13,132 nt of DNA from an uncultured Collinsella sp. (GCA_902495945.1 CABUZD010000039.1:1-13132), one strand, 5' to 3'; shown: positions 1 through 7,154, numbered from the stretch's first letter. The notes: generated from the sequence alone by a model not told the origin. Numbers and translations: made by a program.

Positions 1-1
1 C

Positions 2-151
2 TGCTGCGTTGAGGATTCGGTGCCTGGCATCACCGCTGGCAAGCGAGCCGGCCTGACAGTCATTGCCAAGCGCGAGGAGCGCTTTGGCTTTAGCCAGGAT
101 GCCGCGGACAAGATTATCGACCAGCTGCCGGAGCTGCTCACGCTTTCTTAG
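2..151 (+). CDS. HAD-superfamily hydrolase, C-terminal fragment
   Basis: Only the last 49 codons lie in the window; the gene starts before position 1. The fragment opens with CCVEDSVPGITAGKRAGLTV. This matches HAD motif IV of the beta-phosphoglucomutase/phosphatase subfamily (V-E-D-S-x-x-G-I-x-A-A-x-x-A-G), where the acidic residues bind the Mg2+ needed for phosphoryl transfer. A short amphipathic tail follows and ends at TAG 149-151. The family dephosphorylates or isomerises sugar phosphates and other small phosphate esters in the cytoplasm; the substrate cannot be read from this piece. It runs in the same direction as the sugar-amine cluster but is separated from it by 150 bp with a hairpin, so it is probably a separate transcription unit. 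Confidence 0.75.
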   Translation, partial: CCVEDSVPGITAGKRAGLTVIAKREERFGFSQDAADKIIDQLPELLTLS

Positions 152-202
152 GAGCGCGGTAGTTGCGCGTTTTTCGGGTCAGATGAGTAAATACCCGACA
201 TT

Positions 203-231
203 TTGGTGCGGCAGCAAGCATACTTTATGCT
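203..231 (+). promoter_or_regulatory. Candidate promoter of the GntR regulator gene, with a palindrome over its -10 box
   Basis: TTGGTG at 203-208 and TATGCT at 226-231 are 17 bp apart and could be the -35 and -10 boxes. A perfect palindrome with 6-bp arms (AGCATA 217-222, CTT, TATGCT 226-231) covers the -10 box, which would suit autorepression by the downstream regulator. The -35 match is weak (3 of 6). Confidence 0.35.
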
Positions 232-235
232 AATG

Positions 236-270
236 CGGGCTTAAGGACTTGTTGAATGCCCTTAAGCCCG
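236..270 (+). terminator. Perfect 11-bp inverted repeat followed by TTTT
   Basis: CGGGCTTAAGG at 236-246 is repeated as its exact complement at 260-270, with a 13-nt loop, and TTTTA follows. It is a plausible intrinsic terminator for the upstream HAD gene. However, it sits only 32 bp before the GntR start codon, downstream of the only promoter I can see for that gene. It may therefore lie in the GntR leader as an operator or attenuator. Confidence 0.5.
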
Positions 271-301
271 TTTTAGACTTAATTGTGCTTGGAGAGGGTA
301 T

Positions 302-1045
302 ATGCCACCGACTGAAGGGCTAACTGACGGTAAAGCAGCGATACCGCTGTACCAACAGGTTATTGATATCATCAAAAACGAAATCAACTCCGGTGCCTAC
401 AAGTCAGGCGCGCGGATACCCAACGAATTCGAATTGGCTGAGAGCTATAAAGTTGGCCGCGTTACCGTGCGACGCGCTATTGAGGAGCTCGTCCAGCAGG
501 GCTATCTAACTAAGCGGCAGGGGAAAGGCACGTTTGTCAATGCCCCCAAGCTTAAGCGCAAGATTCGCCAGAAGGATGACGTCCAGAGTTTTTCGGACGC
601 ATGCCGCGTTAACGGAATGGAGCCGGGGGCGTGCGTCATTTCGAGAAAGATACTGCCGGCGGATTCCACCGAAGCGCAGTTCTTTGGTGTTCCCGTTGGA
701 ACTGACTTGATTTGCGTTGAGCGCGTGCGCACTGCCGATGGCGTCCCTGTCATGCTCGAGAACAACATATATGTTTACGAGGACAACGCCTATCTATCAA
801 CGGCACCTCTATCTAACCAATCCATTTTTGAGTTCGTGCGCATCCGGACGGGCCGCACGCCCGCGTTTACCGACCCGTGCACGCTCGAGATCGCGTGCGC
901 GTCGCCCGAGGTCGCTCGACTGTTGGCGGTTCCCGTTGGCGAACCCTTGTTTTATATGGAAGCCTTCTTTTTCGATGAGCAGCGGCGGCCGTTTATCATC
1001 GGTCGTCAGCGGATCGTTGGGTCTCGCTACGTTTTTGACATCTAG
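302..1045 (+). CDS. GntR-family transcriptional regulator, HutC/UTRA subfamily
   Basis: 247 aa, the usual size for HutC-type regulators. Residues about 15-80 form the winged helix-turn-helix (IPLYQQVIDIIKNEI, then IPNEFELAESYKVGRVTVRRA and a wing ending GKGTFVN). Residues about 95-245 fit the UTRA ligand-binding domain, including PLFYMEAFFFDEQRRP and the terminal RYVFDI. UTRA domains bind small metabolites, often sugar phosphates or modified amines. The start ATG has GGAGAGGG at 291-298 just upstream. The gene directly precedes and is co-oriented with the transporter/frl-like genes, the same relation as frlR to the E. coli frl operon. Repression of those genes, relieved by a phosphorylated Amadori compound, is the likely role; the ligand is inferred. 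Confidence 0.88.
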   Translation: MPPTEGLTDGKAAIPLYQQVIDIIKNEINSGAYKSGARIPNEFELAESYKVGRVTVRRAIEELVQQGYLTKRQGKGTFVNAPKLKRKIRQKDDVQSFSDACRVNGMEPGACVISRKILPADSTEAQFFGVPVGTDLICVERVRTADGVPVMLENNIYVYEDNAYLSTAPLSNQSIFEFVRIRTGRTPAFTDPCTLEIACASPEVARLLAVPVGEPLFYMEAFFFDEQRRPFIIGRQRIVGSRYVFDI

Positions 1046-1056
1046 GACATTGCGAA

Positions 1057-1094
1057 TGGAAGCGCCCGGTGGATCATCTCACCGGGCGCTTCCA
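1057..1094 (+). terminator. Perfect 15-bp hairpin 12 nt after the GntR stop, without a T-tract
   Basis: Arms 1057-1071 (TGGAAGCGCCCGGTG) and 1080-1094 are exact complements around an 8-nt loop. The stem is GC-rich and starts 12 nt after the stop codon, the position of a terminator. Neither strand has a T-run after the stem. It could be a U-tract-less terminator of the kind proposed in actinobacteria, or an mRNA 3'-end stabiliser. Confidence 0.55.
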
Positions 1095-1095
1095 T

Positions 1096-1135
1096 ACCGT
1101 TCACGGCGCGAACGCAACCGTTCAACCGCGTTGCG
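1096..1135. repeat. Direct repeat ACCGTTCA, 21 bp apart, in the promoter upstream region
   Basis: ACCGTTCA occurs at 1096-1103 and again at 1117-1124, start to start 21 bp, which is two helical turns. An overlapping inverted repeat CGCAAC (1113-1118) / GTTGCG (1130-1135) is also present. The block lies 20-60 bp upstream of the predicted -35 box, where an activator could bind. The repeats are short, so chance is possible. Confidence 0.25.
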
Positions 1136-1155
1136 GTAATCAGTTTGAAATTGTC

Positions 1156-1184
1156 TTGATGAAGGAAAAAGCTGCTGGTAATCT
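1156..1184 (+). promoter_or_regulatory. Predicted promoter of the transporter/frl-like operon
   Basis: TTGATG at 1156-1161 (4 of 6 matches to TTGACA) and TAATCT at 1179-1184 are separated by 17 bp. TGG directly precedes the -10 box, making an extended -10 element. Transcription would start near 1191, about 70 nt before the transporter ATG and just before the palindrome at 1199-1221. Confidence 0.45.
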
Positions 1185-1198
1185 ATGGGACGTCATAG

Positions 1199-1221
1199 AA
1201 CGTTTGCATTGTGCAAATGTT
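1199..1221. promoter_or_regulatory. Candidate GntR-type operator palindrome
   Basis: AACGTTTGCA, then TTG, then TGCAAATGTT: 10-bp arms with one mismatch, around a 3-nt centre. It lies about 8-30 nt downstream of the predicted transcription start of the transporter operon, where a bound repressor would block elongation or open-complex formation. Size and symmetry suit a dimeric GntR protein, and the regulator gene is next door. Binding is inferred. Confidence 0.5.
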
Positions 1222-1263
1222 GAAGCGAGATGCGATGCAGCCTCGAGTTCTTTGGAGGTATCT

Positions 1264-2727
1264 ATGTCAGATACGAAGGCGAAGAAGACAAACAGACGTT
1301 TTAAGTTCAAATTACCGCATGTCTATACGATCATGTTCTTGCTGATCGTTGTCTTTGCGGTCCTGACTTGGATCGTTCCCTCTGGCCAGTATCAGCGCAA
1401 GACGATTTCGACAGCGGCGGGCGAGCGTGAAGTCGCCGTTGCTGGAACCTATGAACAGGTCGATAAGAACTACACCGATTCCGAGACCGGCGAGACCATC
1501 AATCTGGGCCAGGATATCTTCGCGGTCCTGCAAGCGCCCACCAAGGGTATCCAGGAGGCTGCCGACGTCGTTGCGTTCGTCTTATTGATTGGCGGATCGT
1601 TCGCAATCATCACCAAGACCAACGCTTTGAATGCCGGCATGAGCCGTGTGATTAAAAAGCTCAAGAACAAGGACATCCTCATCATTCCCATCACGATGAC
1701 GTTGCTGTCCATTTGCGGCACTACGTTTGGTATGTCTGAGGAAGCCCTGCCGTTCTATGCCATCTTCATTCCCATCATGATGGGTATCGGCTATGACTCG
1801 ATGACGGCATTCATCATCTGCTTCCTTGGTCCCAACCTGGGATATTGTGCTTCGACCATCGACCCGTTTAATGTTTTGATCGCCCAAGGCATCATTGGCA
1901 TCGAGGGCAATCCGCAACTGTGGCTGCGCGCCGTTTCTTGGGTCATCTTCACTGCCGCCGGTATCGCATGGGCCATGCGCTACGCCATGCGCGTCAAGAA
2001 AAACCCCGAGTCGTCCATTACGTACGAGGGCGATAAGCTCAAGCGTATTGAGTTTTCCGTGACCGATGCCTCCATCGAGGAAGAGTTCACTATCCGTCAG
2101 AAGCTCGTGCTTATCGATTTTGTCTGCGGTATGGGCATTATCGTCTGGGGTCTTGTTACCCAGGGCTGGTACATGAATGAGATTTCCGCCGTGTTCCTTG
2201 GCATGGGCTTGCTTGCCGGTATCCTGGGCGGTCTTGACCAGCAGACGATCGCTGAGGAGTTCGTTAAGGGTCTCGCCGACTTTGCGTACGCTGCCATCGT
2301 TATCGGTATCGCTCGCGGTATTCTGGTCATCGCCGAGGGTGGCATGATCATCGACACCATCCTCCAGGCGCTCGCTACTGCGCTCGCCGGTGCACCAGCC
2401 GCCGTCTACACCACGTTTATGTATATCGTCCTTGGCCTGCTCTCTTTGCTGGTTCCCTCGAGTTCTGGCCTGGCGGCGCTCACCATGCCCGTTATGGGCT
2501 CCCTGACCGAGCTCATGGGCCTCAATCCCGAGGCGGCCGTCACCGCGCTCCAGTTTGCCAACCAGACCATCAACACCATCAGCCCCGTGGCGGGCATGAC
2601 GGTCGCCGGCCTTGCCGTGGCTAGGATTTCGTTTGGCCAATGGTGGAAGACCATTTGGAAGTTCTTCATTTTCATGGTCGTCTTTGGCCTGATCGTAACG
2701 GCAATCTCTGGCATGCTTCCGGTGTAG
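1264..2727 (+). CDS. YfcC-family membrane transporter, likely importer for the operon's substrate
   Basis: 487 aa from the ATG at 1264, which has GGAGG at 1254-1258; an in-frame extension to 1069 crosses the hairpin and lacks a ribosome binding site, so I reject it. Hydrophobic segments are visible at about residues 21-39, 103-117, 138-153, 163-190, 225-240, 283-300, 306-322, 340-358, 380-398 and 464-485. The motif LVPSSSGLAALTMPVMGSL (396-414), followed by FANQTINTISPVAGM, is characteristic of the YfcC/DcuC-like carrier group. YfcC-like carriers often sit beside arginine-deiminase genes and are thought to move basic amino acids or peptides, which would suit a lysine- or arginine-based Amadori compound. 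First gene of the predicted operon; 9 bp separate it from the next. E. coli FrlA is an APC-family permease, so this carrier is a different solution. Substrate is inferred. Confidence 0.85.
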   Translation: MSDTKAKKTNRRFKFKLPHVYTIMFLLIVVFAVLTWIVPSGQYQRKTISTAAGEREVAVAGTYEQVDKNYTDSETGETINLGQDIFAVLQAPTKGIQEAADVVAFVLLIGGSFAIITKTNALNAGMSRVIKKLKNKDILIIPITMTLLSICGTTFGMSEEALPFYAIFIPIMMGIGYDSMTAFIICFLGPNLGYCASTIDPFNVLIAQGIIGIEGNPQLWLRAVSWVIFTAAGIAWAMRYAMRVKKNPESSITYEGDKLKRIEFSVTDASIEEEFTIRQKLVLIDFVCGMGIIVWGLVTQGWYMNEISAVFLGMGLLAGILGGLDQQTIAEEFVKGLADFAYAAIVIGIARGILVIAEGGMIIDTILQALATALAGAPAAVYTTFMYIVLGLLSLLVPSSSGLAALTMPVMGSLTELMGLNPEAAVTALQFANQTINTISPVAGMTVAGLAVARISFGQWWKTIWKFFIFMVVFGLIVTAISGMLPV

Positions 2728-2736
2728 GTGGTTGTG

Positions 2737-4320
2737 ATGTCTGATCGTTTGACGGTCCTGACGTCTAAGAGCGTCTTTACCTGTACGGGGGACCTGCCGT
2801 TTGAAGGTTTCGTAGCGGTCCGTGGCAATCGAATTGAGGCTGTTGGCACCAAGTGTGAGGTAGCTTCGTATTTGACCCAGGCGGACGAGGTGGTTGACCT
2901 GGGCGACCGCACTGTCATGCCTGGCCTGATCGATGTGCATACCTTCTATACAGGTTGGGCGCTGCGGACGTTGGGGTCTGATCTGTCCGGCGTCGCTGAT
3001 GCCAAAGAGGCCGTGTCGCTCTTGCGTGCATGGAAAGAAGATCATCCGGATTGCGCGGCGGCTTTTGGCCACAACCTGCCCGAACCGTTGGCATCGGATG
3101 CCGAGAACGCAAATACGGCAGCTGTGTTTGACGATTGTTTTGGCGATATCCCTGTCGTCTGCTTTACACCGGGTGCGGAGACCTGCGTTCTCAATGCTGC
3201 CGCCAGTGCGCGATACGGCTTTACGCCCCAGGCGTGCTATGCCGAGAAGATCTGGCGCATGATGAGCGATTTCCTCGCGCTGCCCGAGGTGCGTGCCGGG
3301 TATTCGGACTACATGAGCATGCTTAACGAGCGCGGCGTTACCGCCATCAAGGAGATGGCGTTTGATGACTACTACGGCTTTGCCGACGAAATGGCTCGCC
3401 GTGAGGAATCTGGTGAGCTGACGGTTCGCGTCTCTATGATGTTGCAGCCGGTGGGTGCCGGTGCAAATCTGGCATATGCCCGCGAGGCACGAGAGCGCTT
3501 CCGGGGATCGTTCGTTCGCTTTTCCGGCTTCAACCGTATGACCGATCGCGGCGTATGGGCGGGGCTTGCCGAGATGATTGACCCCTATGAGGACACGGCC
3601 GATGCGGGAGCTGCCGGCAAGACGGTCGTCGAGGAGCCAGAGTGGGATCTGATTGAGAACGAGCTGCGTGCAATTGATGCTGACGGTTTCCGATATTCCT
3701 TGCATTGCCAGGGCGATGGCGCCGTTCGTCGCACCGTGGCGCTCTATGCCTCGCTGCCTCGAGACGAGCATGGGCGGTTGCTTCGCCGCCATGCGATTAC
3801 CGATCTCGAGAACTCTGACCCGACCGATCTTGTCGAGTTTGGCAAGTTAGGTGGAATTTGCGAGGTCTATCCGCAGATTCTGACGCTGGACCGGCGCGAG
3901 GATTGCCTGTCGATGATGCGTCGACAAATTGGCGAGACGCGACTTTTGCACAGCTGGAATCGCCGCGGCATGGAAGATTCCGGATGCACGGTGTGCTGTG
4001 GTACGGATTTGCCGCTGCTGGTTCCGAGCCTGGGCGAGTCAATCTACAGCGCGTGCGGCGGATTCTTCGCCGACGGACTGCCCGTGAATGAGGCCAACGT
4101 GCTGACGCTTGTCGAGCTCTTGCGCGCTTGGACTGCCGGGGGTGCGTACGATCTGATGCGCGAAGACGAGCTGGGTACGCTCGAGGTCGGCAAGCTTGCC
4201 GATATCTGCGTGCTCGATCGGGATGTGTTCGACCTCGATTATCGCGACGCACGCGATCTTTCGGTTGATATGACGATGTCGGACGGACGAATCGTGTTCG
4301 ATCGAAATAAGGAGGCATAA
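2737..4320 (+). CDS. Amidohydrolase, YtcJ-like (amidohydrolase_3) family, altered metal motif
   Basis: 527 aa from the ATG at 2737, with AGGTGG at 2726-2731; a GTG at 2728 is less likely because the Shine-Dalgarno would overlap it. The N-terminal strand-rich part and the C-terminal GTLEVGKLADICVLDRD form the usual beta-sandwich flanking a TIM barrel. Expected metal ligands are seen at H323 (SLHCQGDGAV), H352 (RHAITDLENSDP) and D424 (CGTDLP). The first motif, normally H-x-H after PGxID, reads PGLIDVHTFYTG: H68 is kept but the second histidine is F70. Related enzymes hydrolyse N-formyl, N-acyl or N-carbamoyl amines. Its place between carrier and frlC suggests it removes an N-substituent from the imported compound or product. 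A changed metal site or loss of catalysis is possible. Family is fairly sure; substrate unknown. Confidence 0.82.
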   Translation: MSDRLTVLTSKSVFTCTGDLPFEGFVAVRGNRIEAVGTKCEVASYLTQADEVVDLGDRTVMPGLIDVHTFYTGWALRTLGSDLSGVADAKEAVSLLRAWKEDHPDCAAAFGHNLPEPLASDAENANTAAVFDDCFGDIPVVCFTPGAETCVLNAAASARYGFTPQACYAEKIWRMMSDFLALPEVRAGYSDYMSMLNERGVTAIKEMAFDDYYGFADEMARREESGELTVRVSMMLQPVGAGANLAYAREARERFRGSFVRFSGFNRMTDRGVWAGLAEMIDPYEDTADAGAAGKTVVEEPEWDLIENELRAIDADGFRYSLHCQGDGAVRRTVALYASLPRDEHGRLLRRHAITDLENSDPTDLVEFGKLGGICEVYPQILTLDRREDCLSMMRRQIGETRLLHSWNRRGMEDSGCTVCCGTDLPLLVPSLGESIYSACGGFFADGLPVNEANVLTLVELLRAWTAGGAYDLMREDELGTLEVGKLADICVLDRDVFDLDYRDARDLSVDMTMSDGRIVFDRNKEA

Positions 4321-4321
4321 G

Positions 4322-5173
4322 ATGTCTGAATCCAAACCGACGCTGCGCCGCGAACAGATTGCGGGCATGAATATCCACTACATCATGTGGTCGCTCGATT
4401 ACTTCCTTGATGTGCAGCAGCGTTTGGGCTTTGAGTCCATTGAGCTGTGGTGTGCGGAGCCGCATGTGACGCTCGACCACACGGGCTACTTTGAGGCTGA
4501 GGTCCTGGCGAAAAAGGCTGCAGACCGTGGGCTTAGGTATCGTACTCTGTGCCCCGAGAATGTTGTCTATCCTTGGCAGTACTGCGCACGCAAACCGCTG
4601 CATGAACAACGCAGCCTGGCGTACTTTAAACACGGCATTGAGCTTGCCGAGGTACTTGGGTGCGACCGTATGTCCGTCAACTCGGGCTGGGGCGACTGGG
4701 ACGAGGACCGCGGGGAAGCCTGGAAGCGCAGCCGCGAGCACTTGTCCATTCTGGCGGAGTATGCCGGCGAGCACGGTCTGGTGCTTACGATGGAAAGCCT
4801 GCGTCCCGAGGAGAGCAACCTTGTGACGACGGTTTCCGATGCGAAGCGCATGATTGACGAGGTCGCGAGCCCGTACTTACAGCCCATGGTTGATACAACC
4901 GCGATGGGCGTTGCAGGCGAGACGCTTGAGGACTGGTTTGCCGCCTTTGGTGATGGGGCAATTCACGAGATGCACTTTATCGACGGCGACCCGTATGGTC
5001 ATCTGGTGTGGGGCGATGGCAAGCACGATATGGACGCCTTCGTCGCCACACTCAACGCCCATGGTTTCGACGGTATGCTGGGCCAGGAAATCACGGACGG
5101 TCGTTACTACGATGACCCGGCGGCGGCAGATGCCAAGAACATGGCCGCATTCGAGAAATATCTGATTGACTAA
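4322..5173 (+). CDS. frlC: FrlC-like sugar isomerase/epimerase (xylose-isomerase-like TIM barrel)
   Basis: 283 aa, close to the 276 aa of E. coli FrlC. The ATG is one base after the preceding stop, with AAGGAGG at 4309-4315, so the two genes are probably translationally coupled. The TIM-barrel pattern of AP-endonuclease-2/xylose-isomerase-like enzymes is clear: FESIELWCAEPH (about 37-48), LTMESLRPEESNLV (155-168), MVDTTAM (189-195), MHFIDGD (217-223) and GQEITDG (254-260). The metal ligands E158, D191, H218 and E256 are all present. E. coli FrlC interconverts fructoselysine and psicoselysine, and its EPLTPYESNVV segment corresponds to ESLRPEESNLV here. In this cluster it would feed epimeric Amadori compounds into the FrlD/FrlB route. 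Family call strong; exact substrate inferred from context. Confidence 0.82.
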   Translation: MSESKPTLRREQIAGMNIHYIMWSLDYFLDVQQRLGFESIELWCAEPHVTLDHTGYFEAEVLAKKAADRGLRYRTLCPENVVYPWQYCARKPLHEQRSLAYFKHGIELAEVLGCDRMSVNSGWGDWDEDRGEAWKRSREHLSILAEYAGEHGLVLTMESLRPEESNLVTTVSDAKRMIDEVASPYLQPMVDTTAMGVAGETLEDWFAAFGDGAIHEMHFIDGDPYGHLVWGDGKHDMDAFVATLNAHGFDGMLGQEITDGRYYDDPAAADAKNMAAFEKYLID

Positions 5174-5183
5174 AACAACTATC

Positions 5184-5215
5184 GGCCGCGCAACCAACGT
5201 CATTGATTGCGGGCC
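5184..5215 (+). other. Intercistronic hairpin between frlC and frlB
   Basis: GGCC+G+CGCAA (5184-5193) pairs with TTGCG+GGCC (5207-5215): nine base pairs with one bulged G around a 13-nt loop. No T-run follows, and the frlB ribosome binding site (AAGGA near 5224) begins about 10 nt later. This 62-nt gap is the longest within the operon. The structure may set relative mRNA stability or expression of frlB. Confidence 0.4.
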
Positions 5216-5235
5216 AAATAAGAAAGGAACTGGAT

Positions 5236-6204
5236 ATGAACGCACACGATCTGATCAAAGAGGCAATTGCCGAGAAGGGCAAGTTCGACAGCGTCTACTG
5301 GATTGCTTGCGGTGGCTCCATGATCGATTTGATCCCGGCTCATGAGCTTCTGCAACGCGAGGCAACCACCTTCACTTCGTATATCTATACGGCGCGTGAA
5401 TTCGACATTATGCGTCCGCGTCGTCTAGGCGAGAAGTCCCTGGTCATCGCTTGTAGCCACAGTGGCAACACCCCCGAGGTCGTCGAGGGCTGCGAGATTG
5501 CCCTTGCTGCCGGCGCTACGGTGATCGCCCAGACCGACAACGCTGGATCTAAGATCGACTCCGGCAAGTGGACCACGTGGGTCTACCCGTGGGGCGAGGG
5601 TGTGCCGCAGGCCGAGGTCCCCGCTGGCATTTCGCTGTCGCTTGCGGCAGAGCTGCTCGATCAGCAGGAGGGCTACGCCGATCTTGCCGATATGTATGCC
5701 GGTATCGCCGAGATGGATAAGATTCTTCCCCCGGCACGCGAGAAGGTAAATGCCAAGCTGGGCGATCGCTTTGCCAAGCTTTGCCAGGAGCACGAGTTCT
5801 TCTATATTCTGGGCAGCGGTCCCAACTTTAGCCAGACCTACGGTTTCGCTATCTGCTCTCTTATGGAGATGCAGTGGCAGCACTGCAGCTACATCCACTC
5901 TGCCGAGTACTTCCATGGCCCCTTCGAGGCTACTCAGGATGGCGTTTTTTACTTCCTGCAGATGGGCTCCAGCGAGTGCCGTGCTATGGACGAGCGCGCC
6001 CTGGCGTTCCTTAAGACGCATACCGATACGCTGATGGTGCTCGATGCTAAGGAGTACGGTATGGAAGCCGTGCCGGCGAGCGTCCGTGCCTATCTGGACC
6101 CGGTGCTGTTCTACGCCATGAACTGCGAGCTGCGTGCTGCACGCGGCAAGGTGTTTGATCACGATCCCGATTTCCGTCGCTATATGGGTGTTGTCGAGTA
6201 CTAG
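5236..6204 (+). CDS. frlB: FrlB-like SIS-domain deglycase (Amadori 6-phosphate cleavage)
   Basis: 322 aa from the ATG at 5236, with AAGGA upstream; an upstream TTG at 5203 would place the start inside the hairpin and is rejected. It has two SIS domains. The first holds WIACGGSM (22-29) and CSHSGNTPEVVEG (73-85), the sugar-phosphate loop. The second holds YILGSGPNFSQTYG (190-203) and SAEYFHGPFEA (222-232), where E224 matches the catalytic glutamate position of FrlB (SGEFRHGPLE). The end, FDHDPDFRRYMGVVEY, aligns with DHNPDERRYYGGLVEY of E. coli FrlB (340 aa). FrlB hydrolyses fructoselysine 6-phosphate to glucose 6-phosphate and lysine in the cytoplasm. A related fructose-asparagine or glucoselysine enzyme is possible; the amine cannot be fixed from sequence. 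Confidence 0.85.
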   Translation: MNAHDLIKEAIAEKGKFDSVYWIACGGSMIDLIPAHELLQREATTFTSYIYTAREFDIMRPRRLGEKSLVIACSHSGNTPEVVEGCEIALAAGATVIAQTDNAGSKIDSGKWTTWVYPWGEGVPQAEVPAGISLSLAAELLDQQEGYADLADMYAGIAEMDKILPPAREKVNAKLGDRFAKLCQEHEFFYILGSGPNFSQTYGFAICSLMEMQWQHCSYIHSAEYFHGPFEATQDGVFYFLQMGSSECRAMDERALAFLKTHTDTLMVLDAKEYGMEAVPASVRAYLDPVLFYAMNCELRAARGKVFDHDPDFRRYMGVVEY

Positions 6205-6218
6205 AAGGGGCAAAGGCC

Positions 6219-7082
6219 ATGGCATTTAACGTTAATGCGCTCGGATTTGGCGACAACGTCATCGATCGCTACGAGCATATCCACACCATGTATCCCGGCG
6301 GCAATGCGGTGAACTTTGCCGTTTATGCCAAGAAATGCGGTGCCGCACGCTCCGCATACATGGGCATTTTTGGCAATGACGCCGCTGCCGAGCATGTTAT
6401 TGCAAGCCTCGAGGATGAGGGTATCGAGCTTGACAAGTGCGAGCAGATGATTGGCGAGAACGGAGCGGCTCGCGTGACCGTCGTTGACGGTGACCGTGTC
6501 TTCCTTGGCTCCAACGAGGGCGGTATCCGTGGCGATGCGCGCTATGTCCTCGATCGCTTTGACCTTGCGTACATGAAGCAGTTCGATGTGGTTCATTCGG
6601 GCAACTATTGCTTTACCGAGCGCGAGCTGCCCAAGTTGAAGGCTGCGGGCGTCACGGTCTCTTTTGACTTTTCGGACGACTCCACCGACGAGTACTACGA
6701 GCAGATTGCGCCCTACGTCGATTTCGCTTTCTTTAGTGCGGCGGATGCCGCGAGTGAGGACGAGATTCGCGAGCGTTTGGCATGGGTGAAGGGCCTGGGT
6801 CCGCGTTTTGTGTCGGCTACGGCGGGCGCCGAGGGCTGCATTGCTTACGACGGCGAGCGTTATTACCGCCAGCTGGCTAAACCGGTAACGGACATGAAGG
6901 ACACCATGGGGGCGGGCGACTCGTTCCTCACCTCGTTTTTGATGTGCTATCTCGATTCCGCCAAGCGTGGCGAGGATGGCGCCGAGGCCATCGAGCGCGC
7001 GCTCGACTTTGCTGCCGGGTTTGCCTCGACCGTGTGCGGCATGGAAGGTTCTTGGGGCCACGGGGCGCCAATCGTCGAATAG
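6219..7082 (+). CDS. frlD: FrlD-like PfkB-family kinase (fructoselysine 6-kinase type)
   Basis: 287 aa (E. coli FrlD 261 aa), with AGAAGGGG at 6203-6210 directly after the frlB stop. The N-terminus GFGDNVIDRYEHIHTMYPGG and the PfkB signature PGGNAVNFAVYAKKCG (26-41) match FrlD (IGDNCVDIYPQLNKAFSGG). TFDFS-type SFDFSDDS lies at 148-155. The ATP/anion-hole motif DTMGAGDSF (228-236) contains the catalytic base D234. FrlD phosphorylates O6 of fructoselysine so that FrlB can cleave it. The C-terminus carries about 20 extra residues compared with E. coli. Last gene of the operon, followed by a strong hairpin. A kinase for another Amadori amine is the main alternative. Confidence 0.87.
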   Translation: MAFNVNALGFGDNVIDRYEHIHTMYPGGNAVNFAVYAKKCGAARSAYMGIFGNDAAAEHVIASLEDEGIELDKCEQMIGENGAARVTVVDGDRVFLGSNEGGIRGDARYVLDRFDLAYMKQFDVVHSGNYCFTERELPKLKAAGVTVSFDFSDDSTDEYYEQIAPYVDFAFFSAADAASEDEIRERLAWVKGLGPRFVSATAGAEGCIAYDGERYYRQLAKPVTDMKDTMGAGDSFLTSFLMCYLDSAKRGEDGAEAIERALDFAAGFASTVCGMEGSWGHGAPIVE

Positions 7083-7088
7083 CCGAGC

Positions 7089-7122
7089 GGTCCCGGGGAG
7101 GTGCAGGCGCCTCCTCGGGACC
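7089..7122 (+). terminator. 13-bp hairpin 7 nt after the frlD stop, without a T-tract
   Basis: GGTCCCGGGGAGG (7089-7101) pairs with CCTCCTCGGGACC (7110-7122) over 13 positions with one G-T wobble and an 8-nt loop. It is very GC-rich and sits 7 nt after the operon's last stop codon. The downstream sequence is CGGTGTGCAAAAAA, so there is no U-run. It probably marks the operon's 3' end by a non-canonical route. Confidence 0.6.
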
Positions 7123-7123
7123 C

Positions 7124-7154
7124 GGTGTGCAAAAAATGCCAAATATGAGTACTG
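7124..7154 (+). repeat. 31-bp repeat, copy 1 (sense side of frlD)
   Basis: A 31-bp sequence starting GGTGTGCAAAAAATGCC and ending GAGTACTG. Its exact reverse complement is at 7326-7356. In the frlD direction it reads the same as the second copy does in the tatD direction, so each converging gene is followed by the same sequence. Confidence 0.85.

Noticed and set aside
1069..1263. N-terminal extension of the transporter
   Set aside because: The extension crosses the perfect hairpin and the predicted promoter and operator, lacks a ribosome binding site at 1069 or 1159, and is not hydrophobic; the ATG at 1264 has GGAGG.
1582..3792. Very long minus-strand open frame (736 codons) opposite the transporter and amidohydrolase
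   Set aside because: It lies antisense to two well-supported genes; its translation is rich in Arg/His and low in structure, as expected from the complement of GC-biased codons, and it has no ribosome binding site context.
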